A stretch of 7,944 nt of DNA from NCBI GenBank assembly GCA_019689955.1, contig JADGGM010000113.1, forward strand, positions 1 through 7,944, given 5' to 3'. A program made the translations under genes and the position numbers. Positions 1-6,262 of this stretch are shown piece after piece. The first letter of the stretch is position 1; every line of letters begins with the position of its first letter. The DNA is from Gemmatimonadaceae bacterium (GTDB lineage: Bacteria; Gemmatimonadota; Gemmatimonadetes; Gemmatimonadales; Gemmatimonadaceae). Below the pieces are notes generated by a model. The model made no database searches and was not told where the DNA came from. It saw only the letters and a list, made by a program, of their open reading frames with translations.

Positions 1-1
1 G

Positions 2-301
2 TTCTGGACCGCAGACATGATCGACGCCGCCGAATGCCTCCGCCTCGGCCTCGTCAACCGCGTGGTGCCGCACGCCGCGCTCGCGGAGGAGACGATGGCG
101 CTCGCGCGCACGCTCGCGGCCAAGCCGCCGCTCGCGCTGGCGCTCGCCAAGCGCGCCGTGTACGCCTCGGGGGAGCGCACATTGACGCAGATGCTCGACT
201 ACGAGCTCGACGCCCAGCTCCGCTGCTTCGAGAGCGGAGACGCGGCGGAAGGGATCACCGCATTTCTCGAGAAGCGAGCCCCGGCGTTCGGGGGGACCTG
301 A
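2..301 (+). CDS. enoyl-CoA hydratase/isomerase family protein, 3' part only
   Basis: This is the C-terminal 99 residues of a crotonase-superfamily protein. The frame is open to the left edge, so the start and the catalytic half are outside the window. The visible part begins FWTADMIDAAE and continues LGLVNRVVP, the usual crotonase segment after the active site where the family reads 'idA.eA...GLVn.Vvp'. It then has the AKRAV helix and ends in the typical tail 'EGITAFLEKRAPAFGG'. The same tail architecture recurs in the complete hydratase at 3040-3822, so the two are paralogues flanking the operon core. The active-site glutamates cannot be checked, so hydratase, isomerase (PaaG-like) or ring-opening activity cannot be told apart. 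It lies 48 nt upstream of the BoxB-like oxygenase on the same strand and is probably in the same operon. The family call is secure; the exact reaction is not. Confidence 0.88.
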   Translation, partial: FWTADMIDAAECLRLGLVNRVVPHAALAEETMALARTLAAKPPLALALAKRAVYASGERTLTQMLDYELDAQLRCFESGDAAEGITAFLEKRAPAFGGT

Positions 302-335
302 CCCCCACCGCGGCCCGCCACGGCAGACTCGCACC

Positions 336-340
336 GGAGG
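336..340 (+). promoter_or_regulatory. Shine-Dalgarno site of the BoxB-like gene
   Basis: GGAGG is followed by 9 nt and then the ATG at 350. It lies in the 48-nt gap after the partial hydratase and is the only clear initiation signal there, so it fixes the oxygenase start at 350. No convincing promoter or terminator is visible in this gap, which favours read-through from the upstream hydratase. Confidence 0.75.
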
Positions 341-349
341 GGGACGACC

Positions 350-1465
350 ATGGCGCTCACGAAGATCGCGAGCTTCGACGACTGGATCGATCTCTTCAAG
401 GTCTGGCAGGACGACATCGGTCTCCAGGCGAAGGAGCTCAAGGACTACAAGTTCGACGTCAAGCTCGCCGACGTCGACGTCCCGGAGATCGAGTTCGGCC
501 ACTACCGCGGGACGCGCAAGTGGCCCACGGTCATGCATATCCCCGACCAGCGCATCCGCGACGCGCTCCAGACGCTCATCATCTTCCAGGGGGACACGGA
601 GTTCGCCTCGGTGGAGCAGCAGCGGAACCTGCTCGAGCACGCGCCGAGCGACTACGACCTGCTGTCGATCTACCGGGTGATGGCCGAGGAGATGCGGCAC
701 GGGTGGCAGATGTCGTACCTCCTCATCACCCACTTCGGCGACGAGGGGAAGCGCGAGGCGGAGAAGCTGCTCCAGCGGCGCGCCGACGAGCACGAGCGGC
801 TCCTGGGCTCGTTCAACGAGACCGTGGAGAACTGGCTCGACTTCTTCGCGTACACCGAGTTCATCGACCGCGACGGGAAGTACCAGTTGCAGATGATGTC
901 GACCTCGGCGTTCGCCCCCCTCGCGCGCTCGATGAAGCCGATGCTCCGCGAGGAGTCGTTCCACCTCGGCACCGGGAACAACGGCTTGCTCCGGATCATC
1001 AAAGCGGGCAAGATTCCCACCGACGTGATGCAGCGGTACTTCAACAAGTGGGTGTCGACCGCGTTCGACCTGTTCGGCACCGACAACTCCTCGTCGGCGC
1101 AGTGGGCGTACACGTGGGGGCTCAAGGGGCGCTTCGACGAGCGCACCAACCCGCAGCCCCCCGACCCCACGCGGCTCAACGAGTACGCGCGGGAGCTGTA
1201 CCGGCAGGAGGTGCAAGGGTTGGTCGATCGGCTCAACACGCACGTGCCGGAAGGCCAGCCGGCGCTCAAGGTACCGAGCATCAAGTTCAACCGCCGTATC
1301 GGGCAGTACAAGGGAATGACGTTCACGATCGACGGTGAACCGATCGAGCGCGAGCGCTACGCCGCGTACGTCGAATCGGTGATGCCGACGGCCGCGGACC
1401 GCGAGCTGCTGCGGGACGTGTTCAAGGAAAACGACTGGATCGCCCCGAAAAAGAGTGACGACTGA
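350..1465 (+). CDS. BoxB-like diiron oxygenase (benzoyl-CoA 2,3-epoxidase / PaaA superfamily)
   Basis: A 371-residue cytosolic protein of the phenylacetate catabolic (PaaA/PaaC/BoxB) ferritin-like family, whose members epoxidise aromatic CoA thioesters with O2 and electrons from a reductase. The motif order matches BoxB as I remember it: GDTEFASVEQQR (E84), EEMRHGW (E114, H117), FIDRDGKYQL (D173) and EESFH (E202, H205). These residues would form the two-iron site; the 30-residue E84-E114 and 29-residue D173-E202 spacings equal those recalled for BoxB. Residues 241-261 (LFG...GLKGRF) and the C-terminal IGQYKG and NDWIAP segments also resemble BoxB. It is about 100 residues shorter than classical BoxB (around 475) and longer than PaaA (around 310). 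Missing parts appear to be the N-terminal ~40 residues, a loop after residue 217 and the C-terminal tail. No BoxA or PaaE reductase and no BoxC are in view. The substrate is therefore inferred: benzoyl-CoA, phenylacetyl-CoA or another arylacyl-CoA. The start is set by the GGAGG 9 nt upstream. Confidence 0.85.
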   Translation: MALTKIASFDDWIDLFKVWQDDIGLQAKELKDYKFDVKLADVDVPEIEFGHYRGTRKWPTVMHIPDQRIRDALQTLIIFQGDTEFASVEQQRNLLEHAPSDYDLLSIYRVMAEEMRHGWQMSYLLITHFGDEGKREAEKLLQRRADEHERLLGSFNETVENWLDFFAYTEFIDRDGKYQLQMMSTSAFAPLARSMKPMLREESFHLGTGNNGLLRIIKAGKIPTDVMQRYFNKWVSTAFDLFGTDNSSSAQWAYTWGLKGRFDERTNPQPPDPTRLNEYARELYRQEVQGLVDRLNTHVPEGQPALKVPSIKFNRRIGQYKGMTFTIDGEPIERERYAAYVESVMPTAADRELLRDVFKENDWIAPKKSDD

Positions 1466-2174
1466 CTCCCGATCTCCCCTCCTCATCGCGCACCGCGGCG
1501 CGCCGCGCGAGCGCCCGGAGAACACCCTCCCCTCCTTCCTCCGGGCGCTCGAGCTGGGCGCCGATGGGATCGAGCTCGACGTCCATGCGAGTCGCGACGG
1601 CGTGGTGATCGTCCACCACGACCCGGTGCCGCGGGCCACCGCGCCGACCCCGGCGCTCGCCGGACGGCGCATCGACGCCCTCACCTTCGACGAGCTGCAG
1701 GGGTTCTCGGTGCGCGGGCTCGCGCTCATCCCCACCTTGGCGGAGGTGCTGGCAGTGGTGAAGGGGCGCGCCGAGGTGTTCGTGGAGCTCAAGGCGTCGG
1801 GGATCGAGGAGGCGGTGATCGACGTGATCCGGAAATCCCCCGCCCCGCACCGGTGCGCGATCCACAGCTTCGACCACGACGCCGTGCGCCGCGCGCGCGC
1901 GCTGGCGCCGGAGCTCCGCGGCGGGCTCCTCTACGACCGCCCGCCGGAGGACGTGGTGCGCGCGATGCGCGAGCACGACGCGCTCGACGTGTGGCCGCAG
2001 TGGGACCTGGTGGACCAGGCGCTCGTGGACGCGGTGCACGGCGCCGGGGGGCGTGTGATTCCGTGGACCGTGAACCGCCCGGAGCGTGCGCGCGCCCTCA
2101 CCGCGCTCGGCGCGGACGCCCTGTGCACCGACGTGCTCCCGGAGATTCGGGAGGCGCTCTCGCTGGCCGCATGA
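1455..2174 (+). CDS. ugpQ: glycerophosphodiester phosphodiesterase, cytosolic UgpQ type
   Basis: A 239-residue GDPD-family TIM-barrel enzyme that hydrolyses glycerophosphodiesters to glycerol 3-phosphate and an alcohol. Diagnostic residues are visible: H13-R14 in AHRGAPRERPENT, E40 and D42 in GIELDVHASRDG (metal ligands), H55 in VIVHHD (second catalytic His), E111 and K113 in VFVELKA, and W204 in the C-terminal PWTVN strand. Length and absence of a signal peptide match cytosolic UgpQ (about 247 residues) rather than periplasmic GlpQ. The GTG start at 1455 overlaps the oxygenase gene by 11 nt and has no good ribosome binding site, which suggests translational coupling. No in-frame start lies between it and the HRG motif. 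The 3' end overlaps the dehydrogenase start (ATGA). Its function is clear, but its place inside an acyl-CoA catabolic operon is unexplained. It may act on a phosphodiester other than glycerophosphodiesters. Confidence 0.92.
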   Translation: MTTDSRSPLLIAHRGAPRERPENTLPSFLRALELGADGIELDVHASRDGVVIVHHDPVPRATAPTPALAGRRIDALTFDELQGFSVRGLALIPTLAEVLAVVKGRAEVFVELKASGIEEAVIDVIRKSPAPHRCAIHSFDHDAVRRARALAPELRGGLLYDRPPEDVVRAMREHDALDVWPQWDLVDQALVDAVHGAGGRVIPWTVNRPERARALTALGADALCTDVLPEIREALSLAA

Positions 2175-3043
2175 CCTCGCCGCCCCGCCCCACCGTGGCC
2201 GTGATTGGTGCCGGGACCATGGGGCACGGGATCGCCTACGTCGCCGCGCTGGCCGGGTGCGCGGTGCGCCTCACGGACGCGGACCCGGCGCAGCTCGAGC
2301 GCGGCATGGCGCTGGTCGAGCGCGCGTTCGCGACGGCCATCGAGCGGGGGAAGTGCACTCCGGAGACGCGCGCCGCCTCGCTCGCCCGGCTCACGGCGGC
2401 GCCGGGCGTCGCCGCGGCCGTGGAGGGCGCGGGGATCGTGATCGAGGCCGTCCCCGAGCGGCTCGACCTCAAGCGCCGGCTCTTCGCCGCCATCGAGCCG
2501 CACGCCCCCGGCGACGCGCTGCTCGCGTCGAACACGTCGTCGCTCTCGATCACGGCAATCGCGAGCGCGCTGGAGCGCCGCGACCGCGCGCTGGGGCTCC
2601 ACTTCTTCAATCCCGTGCCGGCGATGAAGCTCCTGGAGATCGTGCGCGGCGACGAGACGAGCGACGATGCCGTAGGCCGGGCGCGCGCGTTCGCGGCGGC
2701 GCTCGGGAAGGAGCCGATCGTGGTGCGCGACACCCCGGGCTTCGCGACCAGCCGCCTCGGCGTGGTGCTCGGCCTTGAGGCGATCCGGATGCTCGAGCAA
2801 GGCGTCGCGAGCGCGGAGGACATCGACCGCGCGATGGAGCTGGGCTACAACCACCCCATGGGCCCGCTCCGCCTCACCGACGTGGTGGGGCTCGACGTGC
2901 GCCTGGCGATCGCCGAGCACCTGCACGCGACGCTGCACGACGCCACGTACGCGCCCCCCGCGCTGCTGCGCGAGAAGGTCGCCCGCGGGGAGCTGGGGAA
3001 GAAGACCGGGCAGGGATTCTACCGGTGGGAGAACCGCCCATGA
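2171..3043 (+). CDS. 3-hydroxyacyl-CoA dehydrogenase (HBD/PaaH type)
   Basis: A 290-residue NAD-dependent L-3-hydroxyacyl-CoA dehydrogenase that oxidises 3-hydroxyacyl-CoA to 3-oxoacyl-CoA. The N-terminal Rossmann fold carries VIGAGTMGHG (residues 11-20), and D36 ends strand 2 and should bind the NAD ribose. Then come IEAVPE (91-96), NTSSLSIT (121-128, S123), LHFFNPVPAMKLLEIV with catalytic H144 and E156, and DTPGF (187-191). The C-terminal domain has GYNHPMGPLRLTDVVGLD and ends GKKTGQGFYRW. Length is typical for the single-domain HBD/PaaH group (around 285). The position equivalent to N208 of human SCHAD, usually 'GF.vNR', is S194 here (GFATSR). The ATG at 2171 overlaps the stop of the phosphodiesterase as ATGA. 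The nearest Shine-Dalgarno-like GGGAGG (2149-2154) is 16 nt away, so coupling probably drives initiation. With its neighbours it would supply the hydration-oxidation half of beta-oxidation. Confidence 0.94.
   Translation: MTSPPRPTVAVIGAGTMGHGIAYVAALAGCAVRLTDADPAQLERGMALVERAFATAIERGKCTPETRAASLARLTAAPGVAAAVEGAGIVIEAVPERLDLKRRLFAAIEPHAPGDALLASNTSSLSITAIASALERRDRALGLHFFNPVPAMKLLEIVRGDETSDDAVGRARAFAAALGKEPIVVRDTPGFATSRLGVVLGLEAIRMLEQGVASAEDIDRAMELGYNHPMGPLRLTDVVGLDVRLAIAEHLHATLHDATYAPPALLREKVARGELGKKTGQGFYRWENRP
3027..3031 (+). promoter_or_regulatory. Shine-Dalgarno site deciding the start of the second enoyl-CoA hydratase
   Basis: GGGAG lies 8 nt before the ATG at 3040, inside the end of the dehydrogenase gene. 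It supports ATG 3040 over the upstream in-frame GTG at 3025, which would overlap this site and add five residues (MGEPP) with no family counterpart. Confidence 0.65.
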
Positions 3044-3822
3044 GCGAAGCCGACGTCGTGACGTACACCGTGCGCGGGCGCGCGGCGGTGCTGACCATCA
3101 ACCGGCCGGAGAAGCGGAACGCGCTCAACGGCCCCGTGCGATGCGCCTTCGTGGGCGCCATCGACCGCGCCCGCCGCGACGAGGCCGTGCGCGCGATCGT
3201 CGTCACCGGCGCCGGAGACAAGGCCTTCGTCGCGGGGGCCGACATCGGCGAGCTCGAAGGGCGGACCGCCGTGGACCAATGGCGTACGATGAAAGCCCCG
3301 ACGATCTACGAGTCCATCGAGCGCTCTCCGAAACCGGTGATCGCCGCGATCAACGGCTACTGCCTAGGGGGCGGGCTGGAGCTCGCCCTGGCGTGCGACC
3401 TCCGCATCGCGTCGAGCAACGCGACGTTCGGGCAGCCGGAAGTGAACCTCGGGATCATCCCTGGCGGGGGCGGGACGCAGCGGCTGCCCCGCATCGTGGG
3501 GCTCGGCGCCGCGCTGCGGTTGATCCTCACCGGGGAGCTGATCGGCGCCGAGGAGGCGCTGCGCCTCCGTCTCGTGGAGGAAGTGGTCGCCCCCGGCGAC
3601 CTGATGGAACGCGCGCTCGCCCTCGCGGAGACGATCGCGTCGCGGAGCCCTGTGGCCGTGGCCGCCGCCAAGGAGGCCACGCGCGCCGCGCTCGACCTCC
3701 CGCTCGCCCAGGGGCTCGCGCTCGAGACCTCGCTCTTCCAGGTGTGCTTCGCCAGCGCCGACAAGGCAGAGGGGATACGCGCCTTCCTGGAAAAGCGGCC
3801 CCCCAACTTCACCGGCCGGTGA
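3040..3822 (+). CDS. enoyl-CoA hydratase (crotonase family, PaaF/Crt-like)
   Basis: A complete 260-residue crotonase with both catalytic glutamates of a true syn-hydratase. It adds water across the 2,3 double bond of trans-2-enoyl-CoA. Motifs in order: LTINRPEKRNALN (CoA-binding N terminus, 18-30), AFVAGADIGEL (62-72, oxyanion-hole region), KPVIAAINGYCLGGGLELALACD (98-120; G111 as second oxyanion residue, E114 catalytic), and GQPEVNLGIIPGGGGTQRLPR (131-151; E134 catalytic). The 20-residue E114-E134 spacing equals that of rat mitochondrial hydratase (E144/E164). The tail EGIRAFLEKRPPNFTGR is standard. The start overlaps the dehydrogenase stop by 4 nt (ATGA), and its own stop overlaps the next GTG start. 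Pairing with the 3-hydroxyacyl-CoA dehydrogenase resembles PaaF-PaaH in phenylacetate catabolism or Crt-Hbd in fatty-acid and butyrate metabolism. The substrate cannot be told from sequence. Confidence 0.95.
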   Translation: MSEADVVTYTVRGRAAVLTINRPEKRNALNGPVRCAFVGAIDRARRDEAVRAIVVTGAGDKAFVAGADIGELEGRTAVDQWRTMKAPTIYESIERSPKPVIAAINGYCLGGGLELALACDLRIASSNATFGQPEVNLGIIPGGGGTQRLPRIVGLGAALRLILTGELIGAEEALRLRLVEEVVAPGDLMERALALAETIASRSPVAVAAAKEATRAALDLPLAQGLALETSLFQVCFASADKAEGIRAFLEKRPPNFTGR

Positions 3823-4700
3823 GCCCCGGGTCAGCGCCTCGCCCCGCGAGCGCGTATCGCATCACCGACTTCCACGTGCACATCCAGCCATGGCGGCAGC
3901 TCAAGCCCGCCGTGAAGGCCGTGATGCTGCGCGGCAAGGACGAGCACACCGAGCACCTCATGGCGCTCATGGACGATCCTGCGCTCCTCCTCCGCATCAT
4001 GGACGAGGAGGGGATCGACCGCGTGGGGATGGTGAACTACCCGAGCCCGAACATCATGGGGTTCACCGACGAGACCAACGACTTCGCCGCGCGCTACGCG
4101 CAGGCGGACCCGCGGCGTCTCCTTCCGTACGGTGGCGTCGATCCCGTGACCAACCCCAACCCCGCGCGCGCCGTCGAGCACCTGTTGGAGATCGGGGTGC
4201 GCGTGCTCAAGCTGCACCCGCCGCACCAGGCGTTCGCCGCGAACGACTACACGCGCGGCCTCGACGCCCTGGCGACGATCTACCGGATGTGCGAGGACCG
4301 CGGGCTCCCCGTGCTCGTGCACACCGGGACGAGCATCTTCCCCGGCGCGCGCAGCAAGTACGGGAATCCCATGGAGCTGGACGACGTGGCCATCGACTTC
4401 CCCGATCTCCGGCTCATCATGGCGCACGGCGGGCGCCCGCTGTACATGGACGAAGCGTTCTTCATCCTGCGCCGCCACCGCCACGTGTGGCTCGACCTGT
4501 CCGGCATCCCCCCGAAACGGTTGCTCGACTACTTCCCGCGCCTCGCGGAGCTGGAGCACCAACTGCTCTGGGGAACGGATTGGCCCAGCCCCGGGGTGAG
4601 CAGCATGCGCGCGAACGTGGACCAGTTCCTCGCCCTCCCGCTCCCCGAGTCGGTCAAGCGCGCCGCGCTCGAGACCAACCCGGAACGCCTGCTGCCCTAG
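3819..4700 (+). CDS. amidohydrolase_2 family metal-dependent hydrolase or decarboxylase
   Basis: A 293-residue cytosolic TIM-barrel protein of the ACMSD-like amidohydrolase_2 group, which includes decarboxylases and lactone/C-C hydrolases of aromatic degradation. The single-metal pattern is intact: HVH (H19, H21) in ITDFHVHIQPW, H168 in VLVHTGTS, H203 in IMAHGGRP, and D254 in LLWGTDWPSPG. By analogy with ACMSD, H19, H21, H168 and D254 bind the metal and H203 is the catalytic histidine. The segment VLKLHPPHQ (129-137) is a common strand motif of this group. The HxH motif begins at residue 19 and no in-frame ATG precedes it, so the start must be the GTG at 3819. That GTG overlaps the hydratase stop as GTGA and has no Shine-Dalgarno of its own. 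There is no signal peptide. Being last in the coupled gene string suggests action on an intermediate or side product of the CoA pathway. The reaction is unknown. Confidence 0.9.
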   Translation: MSPGSAPRPASAYRITDFHVHIQPWRQLKPAVKAVMLRGKDEHTEHLMALMDDPALLLRIMDEEGIDRVGMVNYPSPNIMGFTDETNDFAARYAQADPRRLLPYGGVDPVTNPNPARAVEHLLEIGVRVLKLHPPHQAFAANDYTRGLDALATIYRMCEDRGLPVLVHTGTSIFPGARSKYGNPMELDDVAIDFPDLRLIMAHGGRPLYMDEAFFILRRHRHVWLDLSGIPPKRLLDYFPRLAELEHQLLWGTDWPSPGVSSMRANVDQFLALPLPESVKRAALETNPERLLP

Positions 4701-4751
4701 CGAGCTCGTGTACCGCCTCATAGCTTGCCCCTCTCACTTCCCTTCATCAGT

Positions 4752-4757
4752 GGAGGA
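4752..4757 (+). promoter_or_regulatory. Shine-Dalgarno site of the lipoprotein amidohydrolase
   Basis: GGAGGA lies 11 nt before the ATG at 4769 and 17 nt before the alternative ATG at 4775, which favours 4769. It sits in the 68-nt gap 4701-4768, the first non-overlapping junction after the upstream five-gene string. That gap has noticeably lower GC than its surroundings but no terminator hairpin and no persuasive -35/-10 pair. Confidence 0.7.
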
Positions 4758-4768
4758 TTCGCCTCGCA

Positions 4769-6262
4769 ATGCGCATGATCCCACTGGCGCTGGCCATCGC
4801 CCTCCTCGGCTGTGCGACTGCCAAGGGGGCGCAAGCGCCCGCCACCACGACCCCGGCTCGCGCACCGGCCGCGGACACGTCGCACACCGCGACCTACGGG
4901 CCCGGCGCACTCTCCGAGCCGAACGCCGACCCCTTCCCGAGCACCTACAAACCCTTCCCCTCCAAGCCGACGATCATCCGCAACGTCACCATCCTGACGG
5001 CGGCGGGCCCGCGCATCGAGCACGGCGCCGTGCTCCTGCGTGACGGCAAGATCGCCGTCGTGGCGAAGAGCGCCGACGCGCCGGAGATCGCGCAGGCCGC
5101 GGCGCGGCAGGGGACGGTGGTGATCGACGGCACGGGGAAGTTCCTCACTCCGGGGCTCATCGACGTGCACTCGCACATCGGGGACTACCCGGCGCCCGGC
5201 GTGCAAGCCAACTCCGACGGCAACGAGGCCACGAACCCGTCGACCCCGAACGTGTGGGCCGAGCACTCGGTGTGGCCGCAGGACCCGCAGTTCCCGCGCG
5301 CGCTCGCCGGCGGGGTGACGACGATGCAGATCCTCCCCGGCTCGGCGAACCTGATCGGCGGGCGGAGCGTGGTCGTGAAGGTGGTGCCGTCGCGCACCGT
5401 GCAGGGGATGAAATTCCCCGGCGCGAAGTACGGGCTCAAGATGGCGTGCGGTGAGAACCCGAAGCGCGTCTACGGGCAGCGCGGCGGGCCGTCCACGCGC
5501 ATGGGGAACGTCGCGGGCTACCGCGCGCAATGGATCAAGGCCGAGGAGTATCGCCGCAAGTGGGACAAGTGGAACGCGGACCACAAGGGCGATCCCCCGG
5601 CGCGCGACCTGGCGATGGAGACCCTGGCCGAGGTGCTGCGCGGGAACATCCTCGTGCACAACCACTGCTACCGCGCCGACGAGATGGCGCAGATGATCGA
5701 CATCGCCCACGAGTTCGGGTACAAGATCCGGGCGTTCCATCACGCCGTCGAGGCCTACAAGATCGCCGACATCCTCGCGAAGGAAGGGATCGGCGCCGCG
5801 GTGTGGGCCGACTGGGGCGGCTTCAAGATGGAGGCGCTCGACGCGGTGCGCGGCAACCTGGCGCTCGTGGCCCACGCCGGGGTCCGCGCGATGATTCACT
5901 CCGACGACCCCTCCGGGGTCCAGCGCCTGAACCAGGAGGTCGCCAAGGCGCTCGCGGCGGGGCGCGCGCTCGGCTTCGACATCTCGGAAGATGAAGCCGT
6001 CAAGTGGATGACCATCAACCCCGCCTGGGCGCTCGACCTCGACAGCAAGATCGGCTCGATCGAGCCGGGCAAGAACGCCGACGTGGTCCTCTGGTCCGGG
6101 GATCCGTTCAGCGTGTACACGCACACCGAGAAGGTCTGGATCGACGGCGCGCTGCTCTACGACCGCAGCGATCCGAAGCAACAGTGGCGGACCGACTTCG
6201 AGCTCGGTTTCGTCCCGCAGCCGACGTCCGGGGCGCAGACGACGGGAGGGACCCAGCGATGA
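4769..6262 (+). CDS. amidohydrolase-family lipoprotein with intact metal site
   Basis: A 497-residue exported amidohydrolase resembling imidazolonepropionase and related metal-dependent hydrolases. The N terminus is a short lipoprotein signal ending in lipobox ALLGC, with lipidated C15 followed by Ala rather than Asp, compatible with the outer membrane. Residues 16-65 form an Ala/Pro/Thr-rich tether. A composite beta-domain (68-130) leads into TPGLIDVHSHIG (H134, H136). Further likely site residues are K224 and E229 in LKMACGENPKRVYG, H297 and H299 in ILVHNHCYR, H324 and H325 in RAFHHAVEA, and D379 in IHSDDPSG. GSIEPGKNADVVLW (429-442) closes the composite domain. A charged helical insertion (about 250-290) is shared with the following gene. 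These positions are assigned by family pattern, not a structure. Peptidase, cyclic imide or lactone hydrolysis are all possible. Its stop overlaps the start of its paralogue (ATGA), and the pair probably works together at the cell envelope. Confidence 0.9.
   Translation: MRMIPLALAIALLGCATAKGAQAPATTTPARAPAADTSHTATYGPGALSEPNADPFPSTYKPFPSKPTIIRNVTILTAAGPRIEHGAVLLRDGKIAVVAKSADAPEIAQAAARQGTVVIDGTGKFLTPGLIDVHSHIGDYPAPGVQANSDGNEATNPSTPNVWAEHSVWPQDPQFPRALAGGVTTMQILPGSANLIGGRSVVVKVVPSRTVQGMKFPGAKYGLKMACGENPKRVYGQRGGPSTRMGNVAGYRAQWIKAEEYRRKWDKWNADHKGDPPARDLAMETLAEVLRGNILVHNHCYRADEMAQMIDIAHEFGYKIRAFHHAVEAYKIADILAKEGIGAAVWADWGGFKMEALDAVRGNLALVAHAGVRAMIHSDDPSGVQRLNQEVAKALAAGRALGFDISEDEAVKWMTINPAWALDLDSKIGSIEPGKNADVVLWSGDPFSVYTHTEKVWIDGALLYDRSDPKQQWRTDFELGFVPQPTSGAQTTGGTQR
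6244..6250 (+). promoter_or_regulatory. Shine-Dalgarno site of the degenerate amidohydrolase
   Basis: GGGAGGG lies 8 nt before the ATG at 6259, within the last codons of the preceding gene. It fixes the start at 6259 even though the frame stays open far upstream, and this start gives a clean Sec signal peptide. A strong site plus a 4-nt overlap suggests the two amidohydrolases are made together. Confidence 0.75.

Noticed and set aside
34..1338. Plus-strand open frame of 434 codons overlapping the hydratase end and the BoxB-like gene
   Set aside because: The translation is Arg/Ala/Pro-rich with no family signal, and it covers two well-supported genes in another frame. It is typical of third-position GC bias.
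1853..2170. In-frame extension of the 3-hydroxyacyl-CoA dehydrogenase upstream to 1853
   Set aside because: The extension reads the phosphodiesterase gene in the wrong frame and precedes the Rossmann motif by over 100 residues. ATG 2171 gives the standard family N terminus.
3025..3039. Alternative GTG start five codons earlier for the complete enoyl-CoA hydratase
   Set aside because: It would overlap the GGGAG site and lacks its own. ATG 3040 has good spacing and the same ATGA overlap seen at the neighbouring junctions.
2775..3818. Upstream in-frame extension of the amidohydrolase_2 gene, which could suggest a 641-residue fusion protein
   Set aside because: The extra N-terminal part is an out-of-frame reading of the dehydrogenase and hydratase genes with no recognisable domain. 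The GTG at 3819 gives a normal-length protein.
4701..4768. Possible promoter or terminator between the amidohydrolase_2 gene and the lipoprotein amidohydrolase
   Set aside because: Only a short CGAGCTCG palindrome (4701-4708) and a poor TTGCCC-like hexamer without a matching -10 are present. This is not enough to claim either element, although lower GC here leaves a promoter possible.
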